Shown: in pieces, positions 43,450 through 50,475 of the stretch
How the letters are laid out: every line of letters begins with the position of its first letter
Numbering within the stretch: the first letter of the stretch is position 1
Assembly (NCBI GenBank): GCA_017965765.1
Contig: JAGCPJ010000015.1
Span: forward strand, 1-64,000
Direction: 5' to 3'
DNA from: Bacteroidales bacterium
GTDB taxonomy: Bacteria; Bacteroidota; Bacteroidia; Bacteroidales; F082
DNA length: 64,000 nucleotides
Program-made: the position numbers and the translations under genes
Notes under the pieces: model-generated
Seen by the model: only the letters and a program-made list of their open reading frames with translations
The model's database searches: none
What the model was told of the DNA's origin: nothing

Positions 43450-43980
43450 ATGAAAAAAGTTCTGTTTATGGCAGTTGCAGCCTGCTTGATTTTTGCTGCA
43501 TGTGGAAACAATGGTGGCAACACCAAAGGCGACAAGGAATCCAACGAGCCCATAGTGGAAGTGGTGATTCCCGACAACTTCACGGAGTACGATTGCTCTG
43601 GCTTTACGATCAGTTATCCCAACGAATTGTACACCTCTTGGGATGGTGACGAGATGGTCAACCTCACCAACAACGATGGCAGTGTGTTCATTGACGCCAC
43701 TTTCAGCGCTTGGGGCTCAAGGGAGATTAAGCTCAAGGAAACCGTCAAGAACTTTGTTGGACTGCTCAAAAACCAAGGCTGGGAGGCCGTTGGCGAGCCT
43801 GAAGTGAAGGGCCGTGTCGCGACAGCCTTGCTCAAAAATGATGAAGAGTTTAACAACTTTTTCATTATCTCCAACGGGAAAGACCACACCGTTTCTGGTT
43901 CAGTGAAATACGACAAGGAGATGGCTGCCGTTTACGACGCCTACGTCACGCCCATCATCTACTCCATCAAGGTGAAATAA
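43450..43980 (+). CDS. Lipoprotein, function unknown
   Basis: 176 residues: signal VLFMAVAACLIFAAC with lipobox, a short Asn/Gly/Lys linker, then a compact mixed alpha/beta domain (FTISYPNELYTSWDGDEMVN, FVGLLKNQGWEAVGEPEVKG, SIKVK end) resembling PsbP/Mog1-like stress lipoproteins. No catalytic motif. A strong terminator follows. Confidence 0.75.
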   Translation: MKKVLFMAVAACLIFAACGNNGGNTKGDKESNEPIVEVVIPDNFTEYDCSGFTISYPNELYTSWDGDEMVNLTNNDGSVFIDATFSAWGSREIKLKETVKNFVGLLKNQGWEAVGEPEVKGRVATALLKNDEEFNNFFIISNGKDHTVSGSVKYDKEMAAVYDAYVTPIIYSIKVK

Positions 43981-44006
43981 GACATACAACGTTATTGGAG
44001 ACAAAG

Positions 44007-44037
44007 GAGCGCCTCAGCGATGGGGCGCTTTTTTTAT
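44007..44037 (+). terminator. Intrinsic terminator
   Basis: GCGCC-TCAGCGATGG-GGCGC followed by seven T, after the lipoprotein gene and facing the exonuclease gene. Confidence 0.85.
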
Positions 44038-44528
44038 AAGATCTCCCTTGCAATCCAGGCGCATGCCTCGGCATCGGCCAAGGCGTGATGATGGTTGACG
44101 AGATGGTAGCCACAGGCTTCGGCCACGGTATGGAGCTGGTGGTTAGGGAGTTGTTTCCCGAAGTGCTTCCTGGAGGCGCGACAGGTACAATAGAATTGAT
44201 AATCAGGGTAATCCATCTGGTAGCAACGCATCACCGCTTTCAGGCAACCTTGGTCGAAAGGGCTGTTATGCGCCACCAGCGGCAAGCCTTCAATCAAGGG
44301 TTCGATTTTCTCCCAGACGTAAGGAAACACGGGCGCATCCTCAGTATCTGCCTGGGTGATGCCATGGACCATCGTATTCCAATATAGATAATAGTTGGGT
44401 TCTGGCTGAATCAACGAATAGAACGAGTCCACGAACTCATTGTTTTTGACGATGACCACACCGACACTGCACACGCTGGTGGGTTGGTTGTTGGCGGTCT
44501 CAAAATCGATGGCAGCAAAGTCCTTCAT
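44034..44528 (-). CDS. DnaQ-like 3'-5' exonuclease
   Basis: 164 residues from the ATG at 44528, chosen because an AGAGGAGAAAAG ribosome-binding site precedes it; 44555 is an alternative. DEDDh motifs: FAAIDFETANNQPTSVCSVG, HNSPFDQGCLK and HHALADAEACAWI. It degrades DNA or RNA 3' ends; a proofreading role is possible but the adjacent dnaE already carries its own domain. Confidence 0.88.
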   Translation of the reverse strand: MKDFAAIDFETANNQPTSVCSVGVVIVKNNEFVDSFYSLIQPEPNYYLYWNTMVHGITQADTEDAPVFPYVWEKIEPLIEGLPLVAHNSPFDQGCLKAVMRCYQMDYPDYQFYCTCRASRKHFGKQLPNHQLHTVAEACGYHLVNHHHALADAEACAWIAREIL

Positions 44529-44545
44529 CTTTTCTCCTCTTTTAT

Positions 44546-45127
44546 TTACATCCACTCCACTACCCCACTGGCAATATCGTAAAATGCCGCCACCACCGTG
44601 ACCTTCAGATGTTCAACGATGGGGTTTTCACGGACTAGTTGCGCCATCCTTTCGGCATGACGACGGGCGTTGTCGTCGATGCAACAATCCATGCTGATGG
44701 AAGGCTTGATGCGCTTGGCGATATCCACCAGATGGCCTGGAAGTTCCCCACCCTGACAAGCAGCCGTCACGGCCCCACAGCTGGAGTGACCCAAGACCAG
44801 CACCAGAGGCGATTCCAGATGTTCCACGGCATATTCAATGGAACCTAGCACATCCTCATCCACCACGTTGCCGGCATTACGAATCACGAACACGTCGCCC
44901 AGCTGTTGGTCAAACAAGATTTCAGGAGCTACCCGGCTGTCGGAGCAGCAAAGCACCGCCGCAAAAGGATGTTGTCCCTCGCTGAGTTTCAAGCGATCCT
45001 CGGCGTAATGGTCTTTCGGAGCAAGATGACCCGATACAAAGCGAGCGTTGCCTTCTTTCAGGAGTTTTAGGGCTTGGTGGGTGCCCTCGATGGTTTCGCC
45101 CGTACTGAAGGTATAGTGTTTTTTCAT
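44546..45127 (-). CDS. Beta-class carbonic anhydrase
   Basis: 193 residues. Zinc ligands are visible as CSDSRVAPEILFDQ (Cys and the Asp-Arg pair) and GHSSCGAV (His and Cys). It interconverts CO2 and bicarbonate for biosynthesis. It is 13 bases downstream of fic and overlaps the alternative start of the exonuclease gene. Confidence 0.95.
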   Translation of the reverse strand: MKKHYTFSTGETIEGTHQALKLLKEGNARFVSGHLAPKDHYAEDRLKLSEGQHPFAAVLCCSDSRVAPEILFDQQLGDVFVIRNAGNVVDEDVLGSIEYAVEHLESPLVLVLGHSSCGAVTAACQGGELPGHLVDIAKRIKPSISMDCCIDDNARRHAERMAQLVRENPIVEHLKVTVVAAFYDIASGVVEWM

Positions 45128-45140
45128 GATTCTTATACTT

Positions 45141-46022
45141 TTACTGTTTTATCCCGAAATAGTCAAGTAACCCCTTAAAACCATCCTGTGCGGTCAGACA
45201 GGTATCACGTAGGTAGCCGTTGATTTTTCCCCAATTCTGGATGCCTCGGTAATAGAACAAACGCCAATCCTCGGTGATGATGAACGGAACGATGCCCGTT
45301 TGCAGACATTGCCAAAACAGAAGCAGTCTCCCAATGCGACCATTGCCATCTTGGAAAGGATGGATGCGTTCAAACCTCACATGGAAATCGAGAAGCGCAT
45401 CAAAATCGGGGCACTCGATGGAATAATAACTCGACAGTAACGCTTTCATCTGTTTGTGGACTTCTTCAGGTCGGGCAGTTTCCTCCTCTCCTACTGAATT
45501 TGCCAATCGTTTGTAATCGCCTACGGCAAACCACGACTTCTGGCTGTCAGAAGTATTGGTTTTCAACAACAAATGTAGCTGTTTAACATGAGTTTCTGTT
45601 ATTTTGTCGGTAGCATGATCGATCACGTAATCGATGCAGCGGAAATGGTTGACGGTCTCCATGATGTCGTCAATACGCGTATTCTCTGTGGTGACGCCAA
45701 GAGTGCTCGTTTCAAAGATAAAACGGGTTTGTTCTTTGGTCAGGCGGCTTCCTTCAATATGATTGGAATTGTACGTCAAGTCGATTTGAACCCGATGGTA
45801 AATACCACCCTTCATCCCAGTCTCTTTTTGATCGCGCAAAGCGGAGAGCAAGGGAGACATCTTCTTTTTGCCTCGTTTGGGCAAAGCGGCCTCGGCGGGA
45901 ATGTTCCATGTCTTTCCTGTGAGGAATGCTCCTTCTATCTTACCCTTAGCACAATAGTTACGGGCGGTACGCTCACTGATACCGTATTTCTGGGCAAACT
46001 GACTGGCTGAGATATATTCCAT
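45141..46022 (-). CDS. Fic-domain protein with N-terminal helix-turn-helix
   Basis: 293 residues. Residues 1-45 form a DNA-binding helix-turn-helix (ISASQFAQKYGISERTARNY); the rest is a Fic domain with the complete AMP-transfer motif HPFQDGNGRIGRLL and an inhibitory-helix-like region (TYNSNHIEGSRLT) near residue 85. Fic enzymes AMPylate or otherwise modify target proteins. The promoter region carries a perfect palindrome and a further half-site, so autoregulation through the N-terminal domain is likely. Confidence 0.9.
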   Translation of the reverse strand: MEYISASQFAQKYGISERTARNYCAKGKIEGAFLTGKTWNIPAEAALPKRGKKKMSPLLSALRDQKETGMKGGIYHRVQIDLTYNSNHIEGSRLTKEQTRFIFETSTLGVTTENTRIDDIMETVNHFRCIDYVIDHATDKITETHVKQLHLLLKTNTSDSQKSWFAVGDYKRLANSVGEEETARPEEVHKQMKALLSSYYSIECPDFDALLDFHVRFERIHPFQDGNGRIGRLLLFWQCLQTGIVPFIITEDWRLFYYRGIQNWGKINGYLRDTCLTAQDGFKGLLDYFGIKQ

Positions 46023-46023
46023 C

Positions 46024-46085
46024 TATCGGCAAGATTTTCTTTAGATTTCGTTGCAAAGATAGCATTTTTTGCCGATATCGGCAAG
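46024..46085 (-). promoter_or_regulatory. fic promoter with palindromic operator
   Basis: Minus strand TTG (46084-46082), 20 bases, TATCTTTG (46061-46054). The 16-bp perfect palindrome TTGCCGATATCGGCAA (46069-46084) covers the -33 element, and a third copy of CTTGCCGATA (46033-46024) lies directly before the start codon. Confidence 0.75.
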
Positions 46086-46099
46086 TTTTTGCAGTGAAA

Positions 46100-46318
46100 T
46101 CACTTTTTATAGTGGTTCCACATCTGCTTGACCTTACTGGCGATTTCTTGGCGCAGCCACACCGGTTCCAGCACCTCAAGCGCGTCGCCGTTCCAGAGGA
46201 GTTCCTGCTGGAAGTCGAAAGATGGTCTGACTTGCAGGGTGAAGATGCTGTAGTCGTCGTTGCGTTGCAGGCCGTCGTCCTCATGAGACTCAAATTTGTC
46301 TATTAACGTGCATAATAC
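46100..46318 (-). pseudogene. C-terminal fragment of a WYL-domain transcription regulator
   Basis: The open stretch has no start codon. It reads YSIFTLQVRPSFDFQQELLW then NGDALEVLEPVWLRQEIASK and ends QMWNHYKK-stop, a good match to the WCX end of WYL regulators. Everything upstream of about 46281 is replaced by a sequence repeated at 48476-48520. Confidence 0.7.
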
Positions 46319-46327
46319 TCACGTTAT
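46281..46327 (-). repeat. Repeated leader with inverted repeat, copy A
   Basis: Aligns with 48476-48520 along about 46 bases. It contains AACGTG-n9-CACGTT; the other copy has ATGTG-CAAAA-CACAT, a paired change. Confidence 0.65.
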
Positions 46328-46343
46328 TTTCATTTTTAAACAC

Positions 46344-46856
46344 TCACCCGATCGGATCCCCGCAAAAATCCTTCCGTTTGCAGGACTTACAGTGCTTGCC
46401 CATCCAAACCGCATCAAATTGGTTCATGGCCTGCTCAACCAGCTCGGGATTGTCGGTGAGGATGCCGGCCTCGAAGTTGCGTGTGCCATCGCCTTTCATG
46501 CCGATGCCTGCGCCTGTGAGGTTGGCGCTGCCAATATAGGCCATTTGACCATCGAAGACCAAGATCTTGAAATGCACCCTTGGACAAAGCACTCGCTCCA
46601 AGCCTTCAAACAAGGCAGGGTATTTGTCGAAGTCCTCAAGAAACGCTGGCCCCGGCTCCTTGGCATGGATGAGCCGAATCTCAACGCCTTTCTTGATGAG
46701 TTGTGCCAAAACGGCCAAGAAGGGCTTCGTTTGCGTGCCGACCTTGACATACAGGTCCTTGATGTCGGCGGTGCCAATCCAAAGGCTGCGCTTGACCTTG
46801 GGAACAAGGGCAAGGACTTCGGTGTAATGGGCAGAATCGGTGATGAGTTTCAACAT
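46344..46856 (-). CDS. Single-domain phospholipase D-like protein
   Basis: 170 residues from the ATG at 46856 (46919 is an alternative). One HKD-like motif is visible: VHFKILVFDGQMAYIGSANL. The C-terminal end has four cysteines (CKSCKRKDFCGDPIG), perhaps a metal site. Single-HKD proteins act as dimers and include nucleases such as Nuc and BfiI-type domains. TATTTTTG upstream is a plausible -7 element. Substrate unknown. Confidence 0.75.
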   Translation of the reverse strand: MLKLITDSAHYTEVLALVPKVKRSLWIGTADIKDLYVKVGTQTKPFLAVLAQLIKKGVEIRLIHAKEPGPAFLEDFDKYPALFEGLERVLCPRVHFKILVFDGQMAYIGSANLTGAGIGMKGDGTRNFEAGILTDNPELVEQAMNQFDAVWMGKHCKSCKRKDFCGDPIG

Positions 46857-47022
46857 GATTGTAGTTTTGTTTGTCTTGCAAAAATAATCATAATAAAAAT
46901 CACGCTGCAAAGAAAACAAAAGCCTGTGCCAAATTACAGCACAGGCTTATAGTTTTATTTTTAATAAAAAAAGAGCAATAATCTTTTTGTGTCGAAAAAA
47001 AACTTACTTTTGCGTTTTAGTT

Positions 47023-48120
47023 CTGTCCCTTCCACGGGAATTCCATTCCCGCCGCAAAAGCCCCAAACAAAAATGACTACCAACACCAACATACCCAACG
47101 AGACTTCCACTTGGCAGGAACCTGGAGCATGGCGCAAGCCTTGCATCGTGCATGTGACCATGGTGGCCAAAGGGAGAGAACCCATTTTCGGAAAACTAAT
47201 CCATAGTGGCAAACGGACTGAGGTGGAAAAGACCGCCTTAGGCTGGGCTTTAATCAACCAACAGCAACGGATGCTTGAACTTTGCCCAGAGATAAAAATC
47301 CTTGCTGACAAGGTCATGCCCGACCATCACCATATTATTTTGCAGGTTAGGCGTACCATGAAGCGCAGCATTAAAGAAGTGGTGCGGGGTTATATGCAGG
47401 GCTGCAAGGCTGAAGCACGAAAGTTGGGTATTGAAGGAAATATATACGATGGCCCACCATATTACCGTGTGCTTACACATAAAGGGCAACTTAAGGCGAT
47501 GATAAACTATGTTTACGCTAACGCCGAACGGGCATGGCAGCGTAAACAAAATCCTGACCTATTCCGAATGTACCGTAGGACAGAGGCGTGCAACCTACTT
47601 TTCACTTCTATGGGCAATCATTACCTCCTCGACTGGCCTGAGCGCCAATTGGTGGAAATGTCGCGCAATGCCACGGAGGAGCAAGTCCAAGAAAGGCTGA
47701 AAGCGGTGTTGCGTTCGGCGCAAAATGGAGCGGTAACCTATACGGCTTCCATCAGCAAGGGTGAGCGATTCATTGCGCAGACGCTTCGGACTCAAGGCTT
47801 CCCTTTGGTTGTCCTTCTCAACGAAGGTTTCCCCGAAGAAGGTTCGCAGCATGAACGGTATTACAAGCCTGGTGGTGTTTATTTTGAGGCGTGTTCCAAA
47901 GGAAAGCTCTTGCTTTTGGAACCGACGGAGCTGGCGCTCAGTGCGCCTTTCATCCGTCAATCTGTCGAGGAAACGCTTCGCCGCAAAGCTAAGGCCAAGC
48001 ATTTCGAATACACGCCTGTTGCAACCAATTCTTTGCGTTATCGTTTTATTGCGCTTAACGTGATGGGGAGGTTGCTTGTGGAGGGACAGGGGGCGGATGG
48101 AATCCGCCTTTAACGGACAG
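47023..48120 (+). mobile_element. Single-gene RAYT element bounded by paired hairpins
   Basis: Both ends carry a 29-base unit in inverted orientation: CTGTCC-n-TT-nn-A followed by a 7-bp hairpin with loop TCC. Left: CGGGAATTCCATTCCCG (47035-47051). Right, read on the minus strand: GGCGGATTCCATCCGCC (48108-48092). Three stem pairs differ in a compensatory way. The transposase gene lies between, and its last codons are part of the right unit. Confidence 0.7.
47073..48113 (+). CDS. REP-associated (Y1, IS200-like) tyrosine transposase with extra C-terminal domain
   Basis: 346 residues from the ATG at 47073; the longer frame from 46989 runs through the left hairpin. Residues 1 to about 165 are a Y1 HUH transposase: the histidine pair in MPDHHHIIL (residues 85-87) and a candidate catalytic Tyr107 in RGYMQGCKAEARKLG, then YYRVLTHKGQLKAMINYVYA. 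Residues about 200-346 form an unknown domain (ISKGERFIAQTLRTQGFPLV, VLLNEGFPEEGS, FEACSKGKLLLLEPTE). It should cut single-stranded DNA at REP hairpins. The flanking hairpins support this. Confidence 0.82.
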   Translation: MTTNTNIPNETSTWQEPGAWRKPCIVHVTMVAKGREPIFGKLIHSGKRTEVEKTALGWALINQQQRMLELCPEIKILADKVMPDHHHIILQVRRTMKRSIKEVVRGYMQGCKAEARKLGIEGNIYDGPPYYRVLTHKGQLKAMINYVYANAERAWQRKQNPDLFRMYRRTEACNLLFTSMGNHYLLDWPERQLVEMSRNATEEQVQERLKAVLRSAQNGAVTYTASISKGERFIAQTLRTQGFPLVVLLNEGFPEEGSQHERYYKPGGVYFEACSKGKLLLLEPTELALSAPFIRQSVEETLRRKAKAKHFEYTPVATNSLRYRFIALNVMGRLLVEGQGADGIRL

Positions 48121-48164
48121 GACTGGATACAATGTGTTTCAGCCAAATCACTCCTGCTTAATCC

Positions 48165-48497
48165 TCATATCATCTCTGGCCCTTCAATCAACTTAGCATG
48201 AGTGTATTTCCTTTCGTTGAAAGTTTCCTTAATGGTCGTTCCATCAAGGACATAGTACTCATCGCAATCCGCGCGGTAAACCAAGTATCTCGCGTAGTCA
48301 AACAATTCCTTGACCGTTTCCTCGGTAAGTTTCATCCATTGGATTCTGGGATTTTGGTCGGCATACAAGCCTCCCGCAATGAAGGCATTCACGATGTCAT
48401 CCCATTCGTATTCGATATGCTTAAAGATATACCAATTATCGATCTTGCAGGCATGAAAGAATTCGTTGTTCCGTGTCATGAGATTCATATTTGTCAA
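48165..48497 (-). CDS. Small unknown protein of the AAA+ cassette
   Basis: 110 residues, acidic and aromatic (IDNWYIFKHIEYEWDDIVNA, EYYVLDGTTIKETFNE), no membrane segment or known motif. The upstream region carries the leader repeat with inverted repeat also found before the WYL fragment. It follows the AAA+ gene by 65 bases and may be regulated separately through that leader. Confidence 0.65.
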   Translation of the reverse strand: MTNMNLMTRNNEFFHACKIDNWYIFKHIEYEWDDIVNAFIAGGLYADQNPRIQWMKLTEETVKELFDYARYLVYRADCDEYYVLDGTTIKETFNERKYTHAKLIEGPEMI

Positions 48498-48520
48498 TTA
48501 ATGTGCAAAACACATGTTAT
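48476..48520 (-). repeat. Repeated leader with inverted repeat, copy B
   Basis: TCATGAGATTCATATTTGTC and following bases match 46281-46327 with about nine differences; it includes ATGTG-CAAAA-CACAT and the start codon region of the 110-residue gene. Confidence 0.65.
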
Positions 48521-48562
48521 CCGATCTTGGTCAGAATCATCCCATCAGCGAGCATTTTTTCT

Positions 48563-49762
48563 TTACACCAACACCCCGCGATAAAGCGATGGATTATTCT
48601 TCTTCTTCAGTAGTAAACAAAGATGGTCCTCATCCCAATACCTCATACGCATCACGAAGAAACCATCCGCATCCACTTCTTGGATAATCGTCCCCTCAGA
48701 GGTGCTATCATCCTTAAACAAAGATGAATATGAGGTTTTTATCACACGCTTGGTCACATAGCCAAACTCCTCACTAAGCACGTCCTCTGCGTCATGCTCT
48801 CCATCATCCGACTTCCATCCACTTACCCACTCCAGCACAGATAAGCAACCGTTCTCTTTGAGCTCGTCCTTAATAAACCGAAGTACTTCCTCTTTATCGG
48901 CATAACTCTGTAGGTCATGGAACTCTAGTATTTCGAATGCATATTTAGCTGTAGGAATGTTCAGACATTGAATTTCAGGCAAATGACCGTGAATATTCAC
49001 CTCGTCCACTAAAGCCTTAAGAATGTCGATGGTTGAGATTTCCAATAAATCCACCTGCTCCAGTATGCTCTCGCGCTGATCAGCATATTCAAGAAGGAGG
49101 TTGTCATCGAGATAATCCTTGACGGCTTTCGGCTGTAGGTTACCAAACTCGAAACGATAGCGGATACGTCCTGGACGTCCTAGTAGGTTGTCATTCAGCG
49201 TCAATTGATTGGTGGTCAAAATATACAACTTTCGAGTTTGATTGTACACTCCGTCAATCAATCGAAGTAGCGCATCATCATCCTCTCCCATCTTAAAGGT
49301 TTTTTCCGCCTCGTCAATAAAAACCACACACTCAAAACAAAGCGTCTGTAGAAAGTTGACAAGCCCGTCATACGGACTCTGTACAATCAAAACGGGTAGA
49401 TCAAGTGCATTGCAAAGAAGTTTGGCTGACAATGTCTTCCCAGTACCCTTTAAACCGTTAAAGATGACACCTAGGTTTTTCTTACCTTCAACAAACACAT
49501 CCGACTCCCAAGTCCTTTTTATGATTCGCAACATTTCTTCGCAACCCAATTCATAGATTTTGAAGTTAAATTCAAAAGTATCGCCGATTCTCTGAAGCCC
49601 AATTCTCGCATCCATGGGGTTTGATGACTTTACCACGTTAAATACGCCCTTCCCTGGGGTCTTCAGCAATACAGTGTCTCCACTGATTGGAAAGTAGATT
49701 CCACCCTCGTTCACCCATTTCTGCCGGGTGAATCTCATGTCATTGTTCTCAATACTATTCAT
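48563..49762 (-). CDS. AAA+ ATPase, unknown system
   Basis: 399 residues. After an about 90-residue N-terminal domain comes a classical AAA+ core: Walker A GLKGTGKTLSAK near residue 105, Walker B VVFIDEAEKTFKMG near 148, sensor TTNQLTLNDNLLGRPGRIRYRFEF with arginine fingers. The C-terminal about 130 residues are acidic and unknown (SEEFGYVTKRVIKTSYSSLF). The core resembles Bcs1/proteasome-type ATPases, i.e. a remodelling or unfolding machine. It lies 52 bases after the 218-residue gene. Confidence 0.8.
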   Translation of the reverse strand: MNSIENNDMRFTRQKWVNEGGIYFPISGDTVLLKTPGKGVFNVVKSSNPMDARIGLQRIGDTFEFNFKIYELGCEEMLRIIKRTWESDVFVEGKKNLGVIFNGLKGTGKTLSAKLLCNALDLPVLIVQSPYDGLVNFLQTLCFECVVFIDEAEKTFKMGEDDDALLRLIDGVYNQTRKLYILTTNQLTLNDNLLGRPGRIRYRFEFGNLQPKAVKDYLDDNLLLEYADQRESILEQVDLLEISTIDILKALVDEVNIHGHLPEIQCLNIPTAKYAFEILEFHDLQSYADKEEVLRFIKDELKENGCLSVLEWVSGWKSDDGEHDAEDVLSEEFGYVTKRVIKTSYSSLFKDDSTSEGTIIQEVDADGFFVMRMRYWDEDHLCLLLKKKNNPSLYRGVLV

Positions 49763-49814
49763 TTATTCTTGATTTAAGTTGTTTTTCATATCAATTTTTC
49801 TTTTTTCTCACCAG

Positions 49815-50471
49815 CTAATCCTCCTCTGGTTCATACGGATACATTTCATTGATCTTGTCAACCCGTTCGAAAAACTCGTATGGATTCACCCCAGCGTGTA
49901 TCGCGATCCCATTTGCACACTTTGGTTTTAAACTTCTGGCAAAGATCCATGCCACGGCCCCACTATTGATATCATCCACAGCAAACGGCGAATTGTAGCC
50001 ATAATCCTCAGGCATCTTAACATCATAGCCATCATGGCGGATATAAAACGGCACCTTGATAACCTGATGCTCTATGCGACAGTCGCCTTGAAAGACATCA
50101 TCATAAGGTTCTCCTGCATTATATTCGTATGGTGCATCATCCCAATCATCTCCCCGCTGCTCCCAAAGGGACACTTCTGTAAAAAACGCATATAGTTCAG
50201 CCTGTCCCTTATGAAAACTAGGGTTCGGATAATCTTGGCTTTGTAATCTATAAATCAAAGGACTATCCATACTGTATATGCTGTTTCTTAGCCCTTGTTT
50301 TACTTCATCTTCCAATCTTCTCTTGATAGTTCTGTACTCCGCAGAGCGTTTCCAAGCCTTGCTTTCTGGAGTCAAGTCAAACACTGTTTCTGGAATAGTA
50401 TCAACGAAACACAAACGGAAGTCTTTATACCTTTCCTTCCCTAAAAATAGGCGCGACACAACTTTAATCAT
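49815..50471 (-). CDS. Unknown protein of the AAA+ cassette
   Basis: 218 residues, acidic, rich in Tyr/Trp/Asp (SLWEQRGDDWDDAPYEYNAG, VPFYIRHDGYDVKMPEDYGY), no signal peptide, no recognisable catalytic motif. Four bases downstream of the 547-residue gene, therefore co-transcribed and probably a partner protein. Confidence 0.7.
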   Translation of the reverse strand: MIKVVSRLFLGKERYKDFRLCFVDTIPETVFDLTPESKAWKRSAEYRTIKRRLEDEVKQGLRNSIYSMDSPLIYRLQSQDYPNPSFHKGQAELYAFFTEVSLWEQRGDDWDDAPYEYNAGEPYDDVFQGDCRIEHQVIKVPFYIRHDGYDVKMPEDYGYNSPFAVDDINSGAVAWIFARSLKPKCANGIAIHAGVNPYEFFERVDKINEMYPYEPEED

Positions 50472-50475
50472 AGTT

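Noticed and set aside
45973..46293. 106-residue minus-strand frame over the fic promoter
   Set aside because: Wrong frame of the WYL remnant plus promoter; the coherent protein sequence is in the neighbouring frame.
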